A DNA stretch of 64,000 bases from Botrimarina mediterranea. Lineage in GTDB: Bacteria; Planctomycetota; Planctomycetia; Pirellulales; Lacipirellulaceae. The position numbers and the translations under genes were made by a program. Location: NCBI RefSeq assembly GCF_007753265.1, contig NZ_CP036349.1:4435363-4499362 (forward strand), written 5' to 3'. Numbering within the stretch: position 1 is the stretch's first letter; every line of letters starts with the position of its first letter. Of this stretch, positions 27,774 to 37,575 are shown piece by piece. Below the pieces are notes generated by a model. That model was not told the origin of the DNA and searched no databases. It was given only the letters and a program-made list of their open reading frames with translations.

Positions 27774-28430
27774 ATGCCCCGACTCATCGCGATCGGCGAC
27801 ATTCACGGCTGCAGCGCCGCGCTGCGGGCAATCCTGGAGGCGATCGAGTTGGGCGATGACGACCATGTCGTGACGCTTGGCGACTATGTCGATCGCGGGC
27901 CCGATTCACGGGGCGTGATCGATCAGCTGCTGGAGCTCGACGCGTCGGGGCGGCTCACTTCGCTCCTCGGCAATCATGAAGAGATGATGCTCGGCGCGCT
28001 ACGCGGGTCGTACCCGCGGACCTGGTGGTTCCAGCACGGCGGCGTCGCCACGCTCGACTCCTACGGCTTTGTCGGTGACCTGTCGGTGATCCCCCAGCAG
28101 CACCTCGACTTCATCGACCGCTGCTTGCCGTACTACGAGACCGACGACTTCATCTTCACGCACGCCAACTACGTCGCCGACGAGCCGATGGACCGCCAAC
28201 CGGCCGAGGCGCTGCGTTGGCAAAGCTTGCAGGAGCATACGCCGAAGGAGCACTTCTCGGGCAAGCGTGTCATCGTCGGACACACGGCACAGAAACGCGG
28301 CGAGGTTCAAGACCTCGGCTACTTGGTGTGCCTCGACACCTACTGCCACGGCGGCGGCTGGCTCACCGCTCGTGATGTTGAGACGGGACAGACTTGGCAG
28401 GTCTCAGCAGACGGAGCTCTGCGGGTATAG
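27774..28430 (+). CDS. PPP-type serine/threonine or symmetrical-tetraphosphatase-like metallophosphatase
   Basis: The protein has 218 residues from ATG 27774. All calcineurin-like motifs are present: GDIHGCSAAL, GDYVDRGPDS, LGNHEEMML, FTHANY and VGHTAQKRG, followed by a terminal GGGWL. This set and the short length fit bacterial PPP phosphatases (PrpA/PrpB type) that use two metal ions. It may dephosphorylate proteins or dinucleoside polyphosphates, in the cytoplasm. The gene appears to be monocistronic, and a strong palindrome lies about 80 bases after it. Confidence 0.9.
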   Translation: MPRLIAIGDIHGCSAALRAILEAIELGDDDHVVTLGDYVDRGPDSRGVIDQLLELDASGRLTSLLGNHEEMMLGALRGSYPRTWWFQHGGVATLDSYGFVGDLSVIPQQHLDFIDRCLPYYETDDFIFTHANYVADEPMDRQPAEALRWQSLQEHTPKEHFSGKRVIVGHTAQKRGEVQDLGYLVCLDTYCHGGGWLTARDVETGQTWQVSADGALRV

Positions 28431-28510
28431 TCGCACGGCTGCAATCGTTTTCAGTACGCCGATGCGGTGAGTAATTCCCACACTCGCCCGGCCCTTCGCT
28501 ACAGTTTTCC

Positions 28511-28536
28511 CGCGGCGCCATACGCATGGCGCCGCG
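28511..28536. terminator. Perfect 11-bp hairpin after phosphatase gene
   Basis: CGCGGCGCCAT (28511-28521) pairs with ATGGCGCCGCG (28526-28536) around a 4-base loop. There is no T-tract. It may terminate the phosphatase transcript or act as an operator or leader structure for the ABC permease gene about 160 bases downstream. Confidence 0.5.
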
Positions 28537-28693
28537 AACGTGATTCCTACACTGGATTCGGAACGACCAGCCGCCGATGAACTAGTCGGGGCAGGCGTCG
28601 ACCCGTCGATCTCGCCGTGAAGTCGCGACGGATCGGCGGGTCACGCATTTCAGGGACGTTGTTGTCTCGATTCGGCGCGCCTAGACTGCGGGC

Positions 28694-29518
28694 GTGGCCA
28701 TCGCCGACCCCTCATCATCGATCCGCGAACGCCGGACGTCGGCACGGCGCCCAATGTGGGTGCGGGTCGCGGCGCCAGCTCTGGTCGCTGTCTTATTCTT
28801 GGCGGCTTGGGAGACGCTAATTCGCTGGAAGGAAGTCCAGCCGTACGTCGCGCCGGCGCCCTCGGCGGTGTCGGCAACTCTCGTCGATCAGTGGGGCGCG
28901 CTCGGACCCGCTTGGTTAGTGACCGTACGTACGATGCTGCTGGCGTTAATGCTGGCCGTTGCGGGAGGTCTACTGCTGGCGGTGCTCTTCGCTATCTCCC
29001 CGGCGATTGAGCTAAGCCTTTTCCCCTACGCCGTGATGCTGCAAGTAACGCCATTGGTGGCGACGGCGCCGTTGCTGACGATCTGGATCGAGCAGACGCA
29101 AGTGGTGCTCCTGGTCTGCGCATGGATCGTCGCGTTCTTCCCCATCCTCGCAAGCACAACGGTCGGCCTCCGCAGCGCCGATCCCGGCTTGCGCGACCTC
29201 TTCGATCTCTATGGCGCCAGCCGCTGGCAGCGACTACGCCTGCTCTTGGCTCCGACCGCCCTCCCCTACTTCCTGTCCGGACTGCGGACGGCGGTCAACC
29301 TGAGCCTCGTCGGCACCGTCGTCGCCGAATTCGCCACGGGCGCGACTGGCAAGCAGTCGGGCCTTGCCGCCGCCGTCTTCGAGGGCCAGTACCGCCTCGA
29401 CACGCCGCTGATGTTCGCCGCCCTGGCCCTGATCGCGCTGACGGGGATCATCGGCTACTTCGCGACGCACCTCCTGAGCCGCTGGCTGCTCGCCGGTTGG
29501 CACGAGTCAACGCTGTAG
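28694..29518 (+). CDS. ABC transporter permease (NitT/TauT/SsuC class)
   Basis: The protein has 274 residues from GTG 28694. Six hydrophobic segments are visible, beginning with VAAPALVAVLFLAAWETLI. The EAA-like loop contact with the ATPase reads DLFDLYGASRWQRLRLLLAP. It fits the permease family of sulfonate, nitrate, taurine and pyrimidine importers. The binding protein follows after 53 bases. No ATP-binding subunit gene lies in this cluster, so the ATPase must be supplied from elsewhere. Confidence 0.9.
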   Translation: MAIADPSSSIRERRTSARRPMWVRVAAPALVAVLFLAAWETLIRWKEVQPYVAPAPSAVSATLVDQWGALGPAWLVTVRTMLLALMLAVAGGLLLAVLFAISPAIELSLFPYAVMLQVTPLVATAPLLTIWIEQTQVVLLVCAWIVAFFPILASTTVGLRSADPGLRDLFDLYGASRWQRLRLLLAPTALPYFLSGLRTAVNLSLVGTVVAEFATGATGKQSGLAAAVFEGQYRLDTPLMFAALALIALTGIIGYFATHLLSRWLLAGWHESTL

Positions 29519-29571
29519 TGAGGCGATACGCTTAGGGCTCCCAGCCAATCCCTGGGGAAACTGTTAGACTT

Positions 29572-30627
29572 ATGGCGACACCCGCCCTGCTCTGCCCCCG
29601 CGTCGCCGTGCTTCGAATCGCTTTACTACTTCTGCTGATCGCCTGCCCGCAACCTGCTAGCAGCGCGGAGAAAGTGACGCTTGCCCTTAACTGGAAGGCG
29701 CAGCCCGAACTGGGCGGCTTCTATCAAGCGCTCGCCGCAGGGCACTACAAGGACCGCGGTCTTGATGTGACGATCCGCGTCGGCGGGCCGATGATCAACA
29801 ACCGCCCGCTGCTGCCCGTTGGTAAAGCGGACTTCCTGATCGGGACCAATCTGATCCCGGCCTTCGATGTGGTGAAGCAGAAGATCCCAACGCGTTTCGT
29901 CGCCGCATTCTTCCAGCGCGACCCGCAGTGCCTGATCGCCCACGCCGACGGGCCCGTCAAAGAATGGGCCGACCTGAAGAAGGCGCCACTGATGCTCGGC
30001 GCGCCGGGACGGCACAGCTTCTTCCTATGGCTCGAGTCGGCCCACGGGTTCGATCGGTCGCTCATCCGGCCGTACAACCACAACCTGGCGCCGTTTCTCG
30101 TGAACAAAGGCTGGGCGGTTCAGGGGTACGCCACCGCCGAGCCGCAACGTGTCCGCGAAGCCAGCGGCGCCGAGCCGCGCGTCTTCCTGCTCGCCGACAA
30201 CGGCTGGCAGAGCTACTCGACCGTGCTCGAGACGCGTCAAGACTTGATCGATGAGAAGCCCGAACTGGTGCAGGCTTTCGTCGATGCGTCGATCGTCGGC
30301 TGGTACGAGTACCTCTACGGCGACGCCGCCACGGCCAACGAGTTGATCCTTGCCGAGAACGCCGACATGACACCCAGCCAGATCGATTACTCGATCGAGA
30401 TGATGCGCAAGTGGGGCCTCGTCGACTCGGGCGACACGCTCGAAAAGGGCCTCGGCGCGATCGACGGCCACCGCGTCGCTTCGTTCGTCAAGACGATGAC
30501 CAAGGCCGGCCTCTACAAGGAAGGCGAGATCGACCCGACAGATTCTTACGACGACCGATTCGTCAACAAGGGCGTCGGCCTCGACCGACGCGACGAACTC
30601 TTGCTTGAGGCTCCAACCGGGCCGTAG
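29572..30627 (+). CDS. NMT1/THI5-like ABC substrate-binding protein
   Basis: The protein has 351 residues. A signal peptide (VLRIALLLLLIACPQPASSA) exports it to the periplasm. The start of the mature chain (LALNWKAQPELGGFYQALAA and the following GHYKDRGLDVTIR) has the typical NMT1/ThiY pattern. Such proteins bind pyrimidine precursors of thiamine, sulfonates, nitrate or riboflavin. The sequence does not decide the ligand, and no TPP or FMN riboswitch was recognised before the operon. It pairs with the permease just upstream. Confidence 0.88.
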   Translation: MATPALLCPRVAVLRIALLLLLIACPQPASSAEKVTLALNWKAQPELGGFYQALAAGHYKDRGLDVTIRVGGPMINNRPLLPVGKADFLIGTNLIPAFDVVKQKIPTRFVAAFFQRDPQCLIAHADGPVKEWADLKKAPLMLGAPGRHSFFLWLESAHGFDRSLIRPYNHNLAPFLVNKGWAVQGYATAEPQRVREASGAEPRVFLLADNGWQSYSTVLETRQDLIDEKPELVQAFVDASIVGWYEYLYGDAATANELILAENADMTPSQIDYSIEMMRKWGLVDSGDTLEKGLGAIDGHRVASFVKTMTKAGLYKEGEIDPTDSYDDRFVNKGVGLDRRDELLLEAPTGP

Positions 30628-30673
30628 CCTACATCTCCTTCCCTCTAACTCCACACTCTTGGAGAACTCTGCT

Positions 30674-32506
30674 ATGCGACCCCCGTTCCTCGCCGCCGCA
30701 CTCTCGGCGGTGGCGTTTTCAATCGGCTGCGGCCCCACGGGGCCGGAATTGGACCCCGCCCAGTTCCCGAAGGCGTTGATCACGCTTGAGTCGTTGACCG
30801 AAGAGATCATCGCCGCGTTCGAGGCGGGCAATCCGCAAGCCGCCGACAGGCCGATGCACCAGCTCGGCAAGTCGTTCAGCACGATTCAACAGCTGGCGGG
30901 CGTTGCCGGGCTGAGTGACCAACAACTGACGAAGCTCGACGACGCTAAAGATTCGCTGCTCGAAACGTTTGCCGTACTCCACGAACCGTTGCACGAGGAT
31001 GAGCTGCCGGAGGACTTCAAGTTCGAACCGCTCAAGCAGCAGTTGCTCGACGGACTCGCCGAACTCCGCGCCGCGTTGCCGCCGGAGATCGTCGCGAAGA
31101 TGGACGAGGCCGCGGCCGAGCGAGCCGCGTCGCCAACTTCTCCCTCCAGCGATGATGCCCACGACCACGACGCGCACGATCATGAAGGGCACAGCGATCA
31201 CGATCATGCCGATCACGACGATGAGGAGCATGCCGATCACGATCACGATGACCATACGGACGAGCCTGCGGCCGACATGCCGGCCGACAACACGGGGGCG
31301 GCGCTGCCGCCCCCGTCGGGCCGTTTCCGGCTCGCCTCGTTGCACAAGACCGGTCGGGCGCCGATCGGTCCAACCGTGATGATGTACGACGCCACCTCGC
31401 TCGACACGGCGCCTGAGCACGTCAGCCGAGCCGCCGATCTCATGGCTTCCGCTCCGTCGGCCGACCGCTGGGTGCAACTCGTGCCAACACTCCATGCACG
31501 CCTCAAGCCCGATCTGACGATCGACGCCTACGGCCTGCAAGGATCGCGGGGAGCGTCCTGGACGTCGCCCGACAACTTCACGGTCGCCACGGACGACCTG
31601 GCCGACCGCTTTCGCGACGCGTTCGCGAAGGCGATCGGCCAGGCCGTCCGCCGCGGCCTCCACGTCTCGCTGCTGCCGCACCTAGACCCGGCCGGCGGTC
31701 GCGTCAACGAGTGGCGGAACCTGTACCGTTTCACGCCTTCCAAGACGATCGGCGCCGGCTCGTACGAGTCGCTGCTCATCAAACCACTCGCCGACGCCAT
31801 CGAAGCCGAAGCGACTTCGGACACAAGGTTCGATCTGGCCCTGTCGGGCGAGATGGGCCGCTCGCTCTTCCAGCATCCCCAGGCGTATCGGGCGATCGTC
31901 CTGCGATTGCGCGAACGGTTCGCAGCCAATCCCCGCACCAAGGGCGTGCAGATCGGCGTCGCCCTCAACTGGAGCGGCCTAGCGGGTGAGGCGGAGGAAG
32001 CCGCGATCGACCACGCCGCCGTCGCCGAGCTGTTCGCCGAACTCGATTTCATCGGCGTCTCTTGCTACGCGCCGGTCAGCGTGCCGCCCACCGCCGAAGA
32101 CTTTTTGGCCGCGACGCAGAACTTCGTCGAAGAACTGCGCAGCCTCGGGGGAGACCTGTCGCCAAACGCTCGGCTCGTCTACAGCGAGGTCGGCATCGGC
32201 GGCGGCTACCCCGAGTTCGGGATCGATGGCCTCCGCTACCCTACACCCGCCCAAGTCGCCGCTAAGCCCTACGAAGGCCGCGGGCACGGCCGGAACAACC
32301 CGTGGGACGACCCCGCGCTGGCGAAGCTACGGAGCGGGTACTACGGGGCGTTGTGCGACTACCTGAGCAATGACGCAAACGCTTCGCCACCAATCGACAA
32401 GGCCTTTCTGTGGAGCGAAGGCCCCTGGGACCCGCAGGGCGTGGCGTCGCGGTCGTTCCGCGACGAGGCGATCGCCGCTTCGATCGACCGGCACAACGCC
32501 GGCTAG
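30674..32506 (+). CDS. Lipoprotein with His/Asp-rich linker and glycosidase-like domain
   Basis: The protein has 610 residues from ATG 30674, which places a signal and lipobox (AFSIGC) at the N-terminus; a reading from 30605 would bury this signal. Residues about 25-150 are helical. Residues about 160-196 are a His/Asp-rich run (DAHDHDAHDHEGHSDHDH and continuing) likely to bind Zn, Ni or Co. From about 215 to the end the pattern (VMMYDATSLD, GLHVSLLPHLDP, IGVALNWSG, FIGVSCYAPVS, VYSEVGIGGG, AFLWSEGPWDP) resembles a glycoside-hydrolase TIM barrel of the GH113 or related type, with Glu in YSEVG a possible nucleophile. The combination is unusual and the substrate unknown. Confidence 0.7.
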   Translation: MRPPFLAAALSAVAFSIGCGPTGPELDPAQFPKALITLESLTEEIIAAFEAGNPQAADRPMHQLGKSFSTIQQLAGVAGLSDQQLTKLDDAKDSLLETFAVLHEPLHEDELPEDFKFEPLKQQLLDGLAELRAALPPEIVAKMDEAAAERAASPTSPSSDDAHDHDAHDHEGHSDHDHADHDDEEHADHDHDDHTDEPAADMPADNTGAALPPPSGRFRLASLHKTGRAPIGPTVMMYDATSLDTAPEHVSRAADLMASAPSADRWVQLVPTLHARLKPDLTIDAYGLQGSRGASWTSPDNFTVATDDLADRFRDAFAKAIGQAVRRGLHVSLLPHLDPAGGRVNEWRNLYRFTPSKTIGAGSYESLLIKPLADAIEAEATSDTRFDLALSGEMGRSLFQHPQAYRAIVLRLRERFAANPRTKGVQIGVALNWSGLAGEAEEAAIDHAAVAELFAELDFIGVSCYAPVSVPPTAEDFLAATQNFVEELRSLGGDLSPNARLVYSEVGIGGGYPEFGIDGLRYPTPAQVAAKPYEGRGHGRNNPWDDPALAKLRSGYYGALCDYLSNDANASPPIDKAFLWSEGPWDPQGVASRSFRDEAIAASIDRHNAG

Positions 32507-32797
32507 CTCGCGACGGTACACAGGGTGGCGGGTAATAATCCCGCGCCGACAACGGCTGGTCTGCTATTCGATGGCTACTCCGTGGGGCAAGTCTTGTTTT
32601 GGGGCTAACCGCACGCCAGAATACGGCGCAGCCGACCATCGTTCGGCGATTTCTCACGACCGATTTAGTCCGCGCCCATTAAGATCGTTGTCGAGTCGAT
32701 TGGAACGCACCGATCGAAATCGAAAACTGTCGACATTCCAACGTTCTGGCAGCCAAAGATGGCGGACTCTCTTTTCGGTCCTTCAGGCCCTCATTTG

Positions 32798-34042
32798 ATG
32801 CATGGGCTTCTAAAGGCGGTAGTTCTCGATGGTACGTCACGACGCCGGGGCGCCTCACTCTGTGTAATCGCGGCGCTCGTGCTTTCGACGTTCAGCCTAG
32901 GGTGCAACAGCGATACGCCGACGACTTCTGAGCAACCCGTTCCGCGAGTGACCGTCGCCAGCGTCGTCGAACAGGTGGTCACCGACTCCGACGAGTACAC
33001 CGGTCGGACGGAAGCCTCCGCGATTGTGGAGGTCCGGGCCCGTGTATACGGTTACTTGAAGTCAACCGAGTTTCGGGACGGCGACTACGTCGAAGAAGGG
33101 CAGACTCTCTTCACGATCGAACCGGACGAGTACCAAGCCATTCATGCCCAATCTTTGTCGCGCATCGCGTTGACGTCGGCCAACTATGAGCTGGCGAAAG
33201 CGAACCTCGGTCGGAGCGAGAAATTGGTCCCTTCCGGGGCCATTTCGCAGGAGGAGTACGAAGAATCCGTGGCCGCGATGAAGTCGGCCGAGGCGACCGT
33301 CGTCGCGGCCAAGGCAGACGCCGATCGAACCGCTCTGGATCTGAAGTATACGGAGATCAAAGCGCCGATTAGCGGCCGCATCGATCGCGCACTTGTCTCC
33401 GACGGCAATCTGCTCACCGGCGGACGGACCGATGGAACGCTGCTGACGACGATCGTCGCTGAGGCGCCGATGTACGTGTACTTCGACGTCGATGAGCGTT
33501 CGCTGCTCGGGTACATGCGGCGACGGAGCGGGAATGAATTGGAAAAGACCCCCGGCAATTTACGAGACCAAGAGGTTCCGTGTTACGTGCAGTTGGCGGA
33601 TGAAAAGGATTTTTCGCACGTCGGCAAGCTCGACTTCGCTTCGGCCGAGGTTAGCACCACTACGGGCACCGCCCGTCTCAGAGGCGTGTTCGAGAACGAA
33701 GATCGTGGTCTGGTAAGCGGACTCTTCGTACGAATCCGTGTCCCGGTCAGCAAACCGTACCAAGCGTTGCTGATTCCGGAGCGAGCCCTAGCCACCGACC
33801 AAAGCGTCCGGTTCGTCTATGTCGTCACGGAGGAGCAGAAGACGGAGCGGCGCAACGTCGAGATCGGCGGACAGCGCGGCGATTGGCGGATTGTGAAGTC
33901 GGGGTTGACGGCCGGTGATCGGGTGATCGTCAAGGGACTCCAGCGTGTCCGCCCGGGGCAGCTGGTGGAGGCCGAAACGGAGCCCGCTGCCGAGATGGAG
34001 CCCGCTGCCGAAGCCGCTTCTGGGACTCCGTCCGATTCGTAG
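32798..34042 (+). CDS. RND efflux periplasmic adaptor (MFP)
   Basis: The protein has 414 residues from ATG 32798; ATG 32759 is an alternative that adds 13 residues. A lipobox (TFSLGC) follows a hydrophobic leader, as in AcrA-type adaptors. The biotinyl-lipoyl half-motif (ARVYGYLKSTEFRDGDYVEE) and its partner (IKAPISGRIDRALVSDGNLL) flank a helical hairpin. The beta-barrel and membrane-proximal domains follow (YVVTEEQKTERRNVEIG and LTAGDRVIVKGLQRVRPGQL). It links the inner membrane RND pump to an outer membrane channel; no TolC-like gene is present here. It is in an operon with the pump 90 bases downstream. Confidence 0.93.
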   Translation: MHGLLKAVVLDGTSRRRGASLCVIAALVLSTFSLGCNSDTPTTSEQPVPRVTVASVVEQVVTDSDEYTGRTEASAIVEVRARVYGYLKSTEFRDGDYVEEGQTLFTIEPDEYQAIHAQSLSRIALTSANYELAKANLGRSEKLVPSGAISQEEYEESVAAMKSAEATVVAAKADADRTALDLKYTEIKAPISGRIDRALVSDGNLLTGGRTDGTLLTTIVAEAPMYVYFDVDERSLLGYMRRRSGNELEKTPGNLRDQEVPCYVQLADEKDFSHVGKLDFASAEVSTTTGTARLRGVFENEDRGLVSGLFVRIRVPVSKPYQALLIPERALATDQSVRFVYVVTEEQKTERRNVEIGGQRGDWRIVKSGLTAGDRVIVKGLQRVRPGQLVEAETEPAAEMEPAAEAASGTPSDS

Positions 34043-34132
34043 CCGCCTGCTGGCAGCGGCCCGAATCGTGAGAGTCGAAATTACGCAACGCGCCTCATCG
34101 CCAAAATAGTCCGGTTCCTAGGCGTCAACGCA

Positions 34133-37100
34133 ATGGCCAGTTTCTTCATCAACCGCCCGATCTTTGCGGCGGTGATCTCGGTCATCGTCACGCTGGCGGG
34201 AGCGCTCGCCGTGAGGACGCTGCCGGTAGCGCAGTACCCCGAGATAACGCCGCCGACCGTGCAGGTTAGCTGCACCTATCCCGGGGCGAGCTCCAAGGTC
34301 GTAGCCGACACCGTCGCCGCGCCGATCGAGCAGCAGGTGATCGGTGTCGAGAACATGCTGTACATGTCGTCGCAGAGCACCAACGACGGCGGCTACAACT
34401 TGACGGTGACGTTCGAGGTAGGCGCCGACTTAGACATGGCGCAAGTGCTCGTCCAGAATCGAGTCAATCTAGCGTTCCCATCCCTCCCGAGTGAAGTTAA
34501 GCAAACGGGCGTCAGCGTAAAGAAGAAGTCGCCGAGCATTCTCTTGGTCGTCAACCTCGTGTCTCCCAAGGGGACGTACGACCAGCTCTATCTGAGCAAT
34601 TACGCAACGATCAATCTGCGCGACGAACTGGCCCAGATCAAAGGCGTCGGCGACGTTTCTTATCTCGGGCAGCTCGACTACAGCATGCGAGTTTGGATCG
34701 ACCCCGATCGGATGGCGGCGCGCAACTTGTCGGCTAGCGATGTCGTGGCGGCGCTGCGCGAGCAGAACGTCCAAGTCGCCGCCGGATCGCTCGGACGTCC
34801 TCCCGTGCCAACGGGGCGGGCGTTTCAGTACACCCTCAGCACACTCGGACGACTGACCTCGCCCCAGCAGTTCGGCGAGATCGTCGTAAAGACTGGGGAC
34901 AACGGCGAGATCACGCGCCTGCGCGACCTGGTGACGGACGAGCGCAGCGACGAAGACGGCGCCCGATTTGGCGGCATCCAGCTGGGCGCGAAGACCGAGG
35001 ACACGACGTGTAGTCTCGACGGGCGACCGTCGATCGGCCTGGGCATCTTCCAGCAGCCGGGATCGAACGCGCTCGCGACCGCGGAGGCGATCCGGACACG
35101 GATGGAGGAACTCAAGCTCGAGTTTCCGCCCGACGTGGACTACGCCATCGTCTACGACACGACCCCCTTCATCGACGAATCAATCCACGAGGTCTTCAAG
35201 GCGTTGCGGGACGCCATCGTCCTCGTCGCGATTGTGGTGCTCGTGTTCTTGCAGTCGTGGCGGGCCACGTTGATCCCGCTGATCGCTGTGCCCGTGGCGA
35301 TCATCGGCACGTTCGCCGTGATGTCAGGCATGGGCTTCAGCCTCAACAATCTCTCGCTCTTCGGCCTCGTGCTTGCGATTGGCATTGTCGTGGACGACGC
35401 GATCGTCGTGGTTGAGGCGGTTGAACATCATCTCGACCACGGGATGTCTCCCAAGGCCGCCGCTGAGAAGGCGATGAGCGAAGTTACCGGGCCCATCATC
35501 GCGATCTCTCTCGTGCTGATGTGCGTGTTCATCCCCTGCGCTTTTATCACGGGGATCACGGGCCAGTTCTTCCGGCAATTCGCGCTGACGATCGCCGTCT
35601 CCACCTTTTTCTCCGCGGTCAACTCACTGACCCTCAGTCCCGCGCTGTGCGCGCTGCTGCTGAAGCCGAAGGAGCAGCAGAGAGACCTACTTTCGCGATT
35701 GATGCAGTTCGGCCTGGGTTGGTTCTTCCGGCTCTTTAACCGCGGGTTCACCCAGGGCTCCGATCTGTACGCGTCGATCGTTCGCGGCCTGTTGCGGGTC
35801 AGCGCGCTCGTATTGTTGGTCTATGTCGGATTGCTAGCGCTCACCTACTTCAGTTTTACACGGGTCCCCATCGGCTTCATTCCCTCGCAAGATAAAGGCT
35901 ACCTGCTGGTCGATGTGCGGTTGCCAGACTCGTCGTCGCTGGAGCGCACCAAGGCAGTGATGGAGCAGATCGAGAAGATCGCTCTGGGAAGCGACGATGA
36001 CGCTCTTGGGGACTCCGGAGACGGTCACGGAGATGGCGTCCCGGGCATTGCGCACACGATCACCATCGCCGGTCAGTCGATCGTGCAAAACGCGATCGGG
36101 TCCAACTACGGAACCGTGTACGTGGTGCTCGACGAGTTCCACCATCGCCACGGCGATGACTTGGGCGCCGACGCAATCGCTTCGAAGCTGCGGGCCGCCT
36201 GCTATCGCGACGTGCAAGAAGCGTCGGTCTCGGTTTTTGGAGCGCCGCCCGTCGACGGTCTCGGCAGCGCGGGTGGCTTTAAGCTGATGGTCCGCGATCT
36301 CACCGGGCTTGGACTCGACGCCCTCCAGGAGGCGGCGGACGATCTCGCCGCCGAAGGCAATGAGCAACCTGGGATCATCGGGATGTTCAGCGCGTTCCGG
36401 GCGCAAACGCCGCAGATGTACGTCGATGTCGACCGCGCTCGCTGCAAATCGATGGGCGTCCCCCTCGACGAGGTCTTCCTCACGTTGCAGCTCTACCTGG
36501 GGGGATACTACACCAACGACTTCAACCAGTTCGGGCGCACGTGGCAGGTCAATCTTCAGGGCGATCCGCAGTTCCGGCTGACGCCCGAGCAGGTGACGAG
36601 GCTGAAGGTTCGCAACTCGGCTGGCGAGATGGTTCCGCTGGGCAGCGTGGCGCAGGTAAACGAAATCGGTGGCCCAGCCCTCGTGCTCCGCTACAACGGC
36701 AAAACGGCGGCGTCGGTCAACGGTGGATCGCTGCCCGGCGTGAGCTCGGGCACGGTGATCAGTACGGTCGATCAACTGGGCAAGAGGGTTCTGCCGCAGG
36801 GCATGGATTTTCAATGGACCGAATTGACGTTGTTACAGATCCTGGCGGGGAATACGGCGATCATTGTGTTCGGGGTTGCGGTTGTATTGGTGTTCCTCGT
36901 GCTGGCGGCCCAGTACGAAAGCCTGACCTTGCCGCTCGCCGTCATCCTCGTCGTTCCGATGTGCCTGCTCAGCTCGGTGATCGGCGTCTGGCTGGCAGGG
37001 ATGGACATCAACATTTTCGTGCAGATCGGCTTCGTTGTGCTCGTGGGCCTTGCGAGCAAGAACGCCATTCTGATCGTTGAATTCGCCAAGGAGAAATCGG

Positions 37101-37384
37101 CTCAAGGGGCGTCGCCGGAAGAGGCCACGGTCGAGGCGTGCCGTCTACGGCTGCGGCCCATCATCATGACGTCGCTCGCCTTTATTCTCGGCGTCTTGCC
37201 GCTCGCGCTGGCCGTGGGCGCCGGTGCGGAGATGCGGAGCACGCTTGGCATCGCGGTTTTCTCCGGAATGCTGGGCGTGACGCTGTTCGGCATCTTCCTG
37301 ACGCCGGTGTTCTATTACGTGATTGTGCGGCTGACTCGCGGCTCGACGCCCCTCACCGCAAATGACAGCGTCAGCTCCAGCTAG
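34133..37384 (+). CDS. RND multidrug efflux pump (HAE1/AcrB-like)
   Basis: The protein has 1083 residues, slightly longer than AcrB (1049). The N-terminus (MASFFINRPIFAAVISVIVT) is typical of the HAE1 group. The proton relay is complete: the Asp pair in GIVVDDAIVVVE and the Lys in LVGLASKNAILIVE. Two large periplasmic loops hold the porter domains. Extra length includes an acidic Gly/Asp-rich insert near residue 625 (SDDDALGDSGDGHGDG). It exports hydrophobic drugs or related compounds by proton antiport across the inner membrane, with the adaptor encoded just upstream. Confidence 0.95.
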   Translation: MASFFINRPIFAAVISVIVTLAGALAVRTLPVAQYPEITPPTVQVSCTYPGASSKVVADTVAAPIEQQVIGVENMLYMSSQSTNDGGYNLTVTFEVGADLDMAQVLVQNRVNLAFPSLPSEVKQTGVSVKKKSPSILLVVNLVSPKGTYDQLYLSNYATINLRDELAQIKGVGDVSYLGQLDYSMRVWIDPDRMAARNLSASDVVAALREQNVQVAAGSLGRPPVPTGRAFQYTLSTLGRLTSPQQFGEIVVKTGDNGEITRLRDLVTDERSDEDGARFGGIQLGAKTEDTTCSLDGRPSIGLGIFQQPGSNALATAEAIRTRMEELKLEFPPDVDYAIVYDTTPFIDESIHEVFKALRDAIVLVAIVVLVFLQSWRATLIPLIAVPVAIIGTFAVMSGMGFSLNNLSLFGLVLAIGIVVDDAIVVVEAVEHHLDHGMSPKAAAEKAMSEVTGPIIAISLVLMCVFIPCAFITGITGQFFRQFALTIAVSTFFSAVNSLTLSPALCALLLKPKEQQRDLLSRLMQFGLGWFFRLFNRGFTQGSDLYASIVRGLLRVSALVLLVYVGLLALTYFSFTRVPIGFIPSQDKGYLLVDVRLPDSSSLERTKAVMEQIEKIALGSDDDALGDSGDGHGDGVPGIAHTITIAGQSIVQNAIGSNYGTVYVVLDEFHHRHGDDLGADAIASKLRAACYRDVQEASVSVFGAPPVDGLGSAGGFKLMVRDLTGLGLDALQEAADDLAAEGNEQPGIIGMFSAFRAQTPQMYVDVDRARCKSMGVPLDEVFLTLQLYLGGYYTNDFNQFGRTWQVNLQGDPQFRLTPEQVTRLKVRNSAGEMVPLGSVAQVNEIGGPALVLRYNGKTAASVNGGSLPGVSSGTVISTVDQLGKRVLPQGMDFQWTELTLLQILAGNTAIIVFGVAVVLVFLVLAAQYESLTLPLAVILVVPMCLLSSVIGVWLAGMDINIFVQIGFVVLVGLASKNAILIVEFAKEKSAQGASPEEATVEACRLRLRPIIMTSLAFILGVLPLALAVGAGAEMRSTLGIAVFSGMLGVTLFGIFLTPVFYYVIVRLTRGSTPLTANDSVSSS

Positions 37385-37575
37385 ACGCACGCAGAGGCCG
37401 ACCGGTCACCCCGAGGGTCGACTATGGCTTCCCAAAATGAGAACCCGAATGTAGTTCGCCCCTGATCTCTTGGGTCTTTGAGCGTCTGCAAGTTCGCCCT
37501 ACCCATGAAGAGCTGGGAGAACTACGCGTTCTTCATGAGCGGCCTCGACGCAGTGCATTGATCCAACAAAGGGAC

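Noticed and set aside
28431-28693. TPP or FMN riboswitch before the NitT/TauT-type permease
   Set aside because: The conserved CTGAGA and ACCTGATCTGG elements of TPP riboswitches and the FMN core were not found by eye. A covariance search would be decisive.
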